Positions 6,958-8,463 of a DNA stretch of 8,463 nucleotides are shown here, one piece after another. The stretch comes from Nitrospira sp. (lineage in GTDB: Bacteria > Nitrospirota > Nitrospiria > Nitrospirales > Nitrospiraceae): positions 1 to 8,463 of the forward strand of contig JACOEF010000133.1 of assembly GCA_024998705.1 (NCBI GenBank), written 5' to 3'. A model generated the notes under the pieces. The model was not told the origin of the DNA. It was given only the letters and a program-made list of their open reading frames with translations, and made no database searches. The position numbers were made by a program, and so were the translations under genes. The stretch's first letter is position 1. Each line of letters begins with the position of its first letter.

Positions 6958-6997
6958 AAAACTCGGCTCAATCCCCACGAGTTCCACCCTCGAACTC
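6958..6997 (-). terminator. Possible weak intrinsic terminator after tlyA
   Basis: Just after the tlyA stop, two overlapping hairpins can form on the minus strand. The first is GAGTTC/GAACTC (6997-6992 with 6984-6979, 7-nt loop). The alternative is AACTCG/CGAGTT (6983-6978 with 6965-6960, 12-nt loop), ending in a short T-run (TTTT, 6961-6958). The pairs share bases and cannot coexist. Stems are only 6 bp and the T-run is short, so termination would be weak. Confidence 0.3.
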
Positions 6998-6998
6998 T

Positions 6999-7754
6999 TT
7001 ATACCCTGCGCCGGAACCAGGCCAGAATTTCACGATTGCCCTTACGTCCCTCGATCGGCGACTCCATGCGCCCCGCCAAGTCCAGCCCCAGCTGATCCGC
7101 ACAGGCCACTACTTTGTCGGCCACCGCCTCCCGCAACCCATCATCCCGCACAACCCCACCCCGGCCGACAAGTCCTTTTCCCACTTCAAACTGCGGTTTG
7201 ATCAGCGTGATCACGAATCCGGCCCCGGTCAGATAGGGGACGACACACGGCAGCACGAGGGTCAGTGAAATAAACGACACATCGATGACAATCAGGTCGA
7301 TGGGATCCCGGATTGCGCTTGGCTCAAGATACCGGATGTTGGTCCGCTCCATGAGCACCACCCTCGGATCCTGGCGAAGGCGCCACTCAAACTGGCCATA
7401 CCCCACATCGACCGCATACACACGGGTGGCGCCACGCTGCAGCAGACAATCGGTAAATCCCCCGGTCGAACAGCCGACATCGAAGCAGATCATTCCCTTG
7501 GGATCGACGTGGAATTGATCCAAGGCGCCGGCCAGTTTTTCTCCCCCGCGACCGACATAGGGTGACCCGGGACCAGTCAGCTCAACTTTGGCGTCAGACG
7601 GCGTCGGTTTCGCCGCCTTATCAACCACCACCCCATCCACACGAACGAGCCCGGCCAGGATGAGTCTCGCCGCGTCCTCCCGACTGGCGACGAGTCCTCG
7701 ACTGACCAATGCACGATCGAGCCGTTCCCGCTCTGGGCGCAATTTCTGAGTCAT
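6999..7754 (-). CDS. tlyA: TlyA-family rRNA 2'-O-methyltransferase (S4 + FtsJ-like)
   Basis: TlyA proteins methylate ribose in 16S/23S rRNA; the 'hemolysin' label is historical. With the start chosen here it has 251 residues. Seen: an N-terminal S4 RNA-binding domain (11-57, RLDRALVSRGLVASREDAAR), a linker YVGRGGEKL, then a Rossmann methyltransferase domain with SAM motif FDVGCSTGGFTDCLL (91-105) and VYAVDVGYGQ (112-121). A probable FtsJ-type K-D-K-E tetrad is present: K73, D158 in VIDVSF, K186 in LIKPQFE, E242 in GNREI. The start is uncertain. The frame is open to ATG 7844, which overlaps xseB by 23 nt but has AGG directly abutting it, and a GTG at 7793 has GGGGA at 6-nt spacing. ATG 7754 is preferred because the N-terminus then matches family length. 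The 30 residues upstream (Ala/Pro/Val-rich) look non-conserved. Stop TAA. Confidence 0.93.
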   Translation of the reverse strand: MTQKLRPERERLDRALVSRGLVASREDAARLILAGLVRVDGVVVDKAAKPTPSDAKVELTGPGSPYVGRGGEKLAGALDQFHVDPKGMICFDVGCSTGGFTDCLLQRGATRVYAVDVGYGQFEWRLRQDPRVVLMERTNIRYLEPSAIRDPIDLIVIDVSFISLTLVLPCVVPYLTGAGFVITLIKPQFEVGKGLVGRGGVVRDDGLREAVADKVVACADQLGLDLAGRMESPIEGRKGNREILAWFRRRV

Positions 7755-7821
7755 AGGCTGTGAAGGAAGTGCTACTGCGACAGGCGCGGGCACCGCAAAT
7801 CCCCGCGCATCGATCAGATCG

Positions 7822-8070
7822 TTACTGAGGGCGCTCCGCCTCATCCTCGCCGGGAGAAAAGGCTTGAATCCGTTTCTTGCCGTCCTTTTCCTGTACCAGA
7901 ATCTCGACCTTCCGTTCGGCGTCCTCCAGCATCTTGAGGCACGTTTTGGACAACCGAATCCCCTCCTCGAAAATTTTCAGCGAATCATCGAGTGGAAGAT
8001 CACCCTTTTCAAGTTCGGCCACAATCGTTTCCAATCGTGCCATGGCATATTCAAACTTCACAGCAGCCAC
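7822..8070 (-). CDS. xseB: Exonuclease VII small subunit
   Basis: XseB binds along the long helical region of XseA to form exonuclease VII, which degrades single-stranded DNA from both ends in repair and recombination. The 82-residue product is the usual length and is all-helical. The family pattern runs FEYAMARLETIVAELEKGDL (6-25), LDDSLKIFEEGIRLSKTC (27-44), and L..AERKVEIL. The C-terminal tail (GEDEAERPQ) is acidic and variable. The start is GTG 8070, supported by AAGGGAG ending 5 nt upstream (GGGAG at 8080-8076). It follows xseA by 57 nt and precedes tlyA, a common bacterial order that suggests one operon. Stop TAA. Confidence 0.95.
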   Translation of the reverse strand: MAAVKFEYAMARLETIVAELEKGDLPLDDSLKIFEEGIRLSKTCLKMLEDAERKVEILVQEKDGKKRIQAFSPGEDEAERPQ

Positions 8071-8100
8071 AACAACTCCCTTGCTTATGCATCAAGCAGG

Positions 8101-8130
8101 TCATTATTACCCGCCCCATCAGTGAGGTCA
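8101..8130 (-). other. Cluster of in-frame stop codons at the distal xseA end
   Basis: From the distal xseA stop onward, the xseA frame on the minus strand reads TGA, two codons, TGA, three codons, TAA, TAA, TGA. That is five stops in ten codons, none of them TAG. The pattern would ensure termination of any ribosome that reaches or passes the first TGA. It may be chance, since the spacer is short and non-coding. Confidence 0.6.
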
Positions 8131-8463
8131 AGGCATCACGGGCGGCAATACTTCCTGGACCAGACAGAACAGGCGCCCCTCGGCAAGGCGCGCCTGCACC
8201 ATATCCCCGACCGTCACTTCAGACGTCCGCCGGACGATCCGTCCTGACGGGACGGTCTAGATGACACTATACCCGCGGTTCAAGATCGCCAATGGACTGA
8301 GGGCATCCAATGCCATCATCTGCGACGCAACCGACTGTTGCCTAGACATAAGCCCCCGCCGAGCCTCCTGCGCCAACCGCTTGTACAGCTGTGGGATCAC
8401 CGCGAGGGCAGTCTGAATCCGATTATGCGGGCCTTGAGACAGCAACACATGCTGGCGTTCCAC
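8128..8463 (-). CDS. xseA: Exonuclease VII large subunit, C-terminal part, interrupted by in-frame amber codon (5' end outside window)
   Basis: XseA is the catalytic large subunit of exonuclease VII. Only the C-terminal part lies in the window: helical sequence (LLSQGPHNRIQTALAVIPQL) and then the highly conserved LDALSPLAILNRGYSVI. There the frame meets TAG (8259-8257). It then stays open for 42 codons to TGA 8130-8128 and encodes the standard XseA terminus: SGRIVRRTSEV, VGDMVQARLAEG and RLFCLVQEV, matching the family pattern GDxVxxRLxxGxLxCxV. The tail codons are GC-rich at third positions like the neighbouring genes. Homologs normally continue directly past GYS(I/V), so the TAG replaces one residue inside the last domain. 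If it terminates, the enzyme loses 43 residues of its C-terminal domain. xseB follows after 57 nt. The N-terminal OB-fold and catalytic domain are beyond the right edge. Confidence 0.92.
8257..8259 (-). other. In-frame TAG inside xseA
   Basis: The amber codon lies between NRGYSVI and TVPSGRIVRR in the xseA frame. The distance from the TAG to the distal TGA is an exact multiple of three, and the translation on both sides is recognisable XseA, so no frameshift is involved. One base change from a sense codon (for example CAG or TGG by transition) explains it. The following base is A and no readthrough element was recognised. Confidence 0.92.

Noticed and set aside
8082..8098. TGCTT/AAGCA inverted repeat just upstream of the xseB ribosome site
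   Set aside because: A 5-bp AT-containing stem is too weak to argue for translational control.
1753..8259. Complete reassignment of TAG to an amino acid in this organism
   Set aside because: fhs, the M23 gene, cutA and the rhodanese gene end at TAG exactly where their families end, so TAG still terminates; only partial suppression remains open.
1..8463. CRISPR array, tRNA, rRNA, insertion sequence, toxin-antitoxin or phage genes
   Set aside because: No spaced repeat array, cloverleaf-like sequence, transposase or other such gene was found on either strand by eye.

Overview
The window reads as ordinary chromosome from a free-living Gram-negative bacterium. Coding regions are GC-rich at third codon positions, genes are tightly packed and Shine-Dalgarno (SD) sites are clear. 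The gene set (HflK/HflC, a LytM-type membrane-anchored peptidase, ExoVII, TlyA, CutA, formate-THF ligase) contains no taxon-specific marker. My best guess is a Nitrospira-like member of Nitrospirota, at low confidence and resting on general impression only. No tRNA, rRNA, CRISPR array, IS element or phage gene was seen.

Layout. 1-1857 (+): hflK, cut by the window edge, and hflC, overlapping by ATGA; together they encode the SPFH complex that controls FtsH. 1865-3547 (-): fhs, formate-tetrahydrofolate ligase, with its own extended -10 promoter. 3751-4770 (-): a membrane-anchored M23 peptidase with a good sigma-70-type promoter. 4888-5226 (-): cutA. 5229-5573: a divergent intergenic region holding a perfect 10-bp tandem repeat, several small inverted repeats and a near-consensus promoter. 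5574-5894 (+): a single-domain rhodanese. 5904-6827 (-): a UDP-sugar epimerase-type SDR. 6999-8463 (-): an xseA-xseB-tlyA cluster, with xseA cut by the right edge.

The most unusual signal is that two unrelated conserved genes, hflC and xseA, are each interrupted near the 3' end by a single in-frame amber codon (TAG at 1753-1755 on + and at 8257-8259 on -). Past each TAG the same frame stays open and continues with the family's normal C-terminus: 33 codons ending in TGA for hflC and 42 codons ending in TGA for xseA. Four other genes (fhs, the M23 gene, cutA, the rhodanese gene) end in TAG at what look like natural termini, so TAG is also a working stop here. Possible explanations are two recent nonsense mutations, sequence errors, or amber readthrough/suppression in this organism. 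The window alone cannot decide between them.

Functionally the window is a set of unrelated housekeeping modules: membrane proteolysis control, C1-folate metabolism, cell-wall remodelling, metal tolerance, sulfur transfer, sugar-nucleotide metabolism, and DNA repair with ribosome modification. Only hflK-hflC and xseA-xseB-tlyA look like functional operons.
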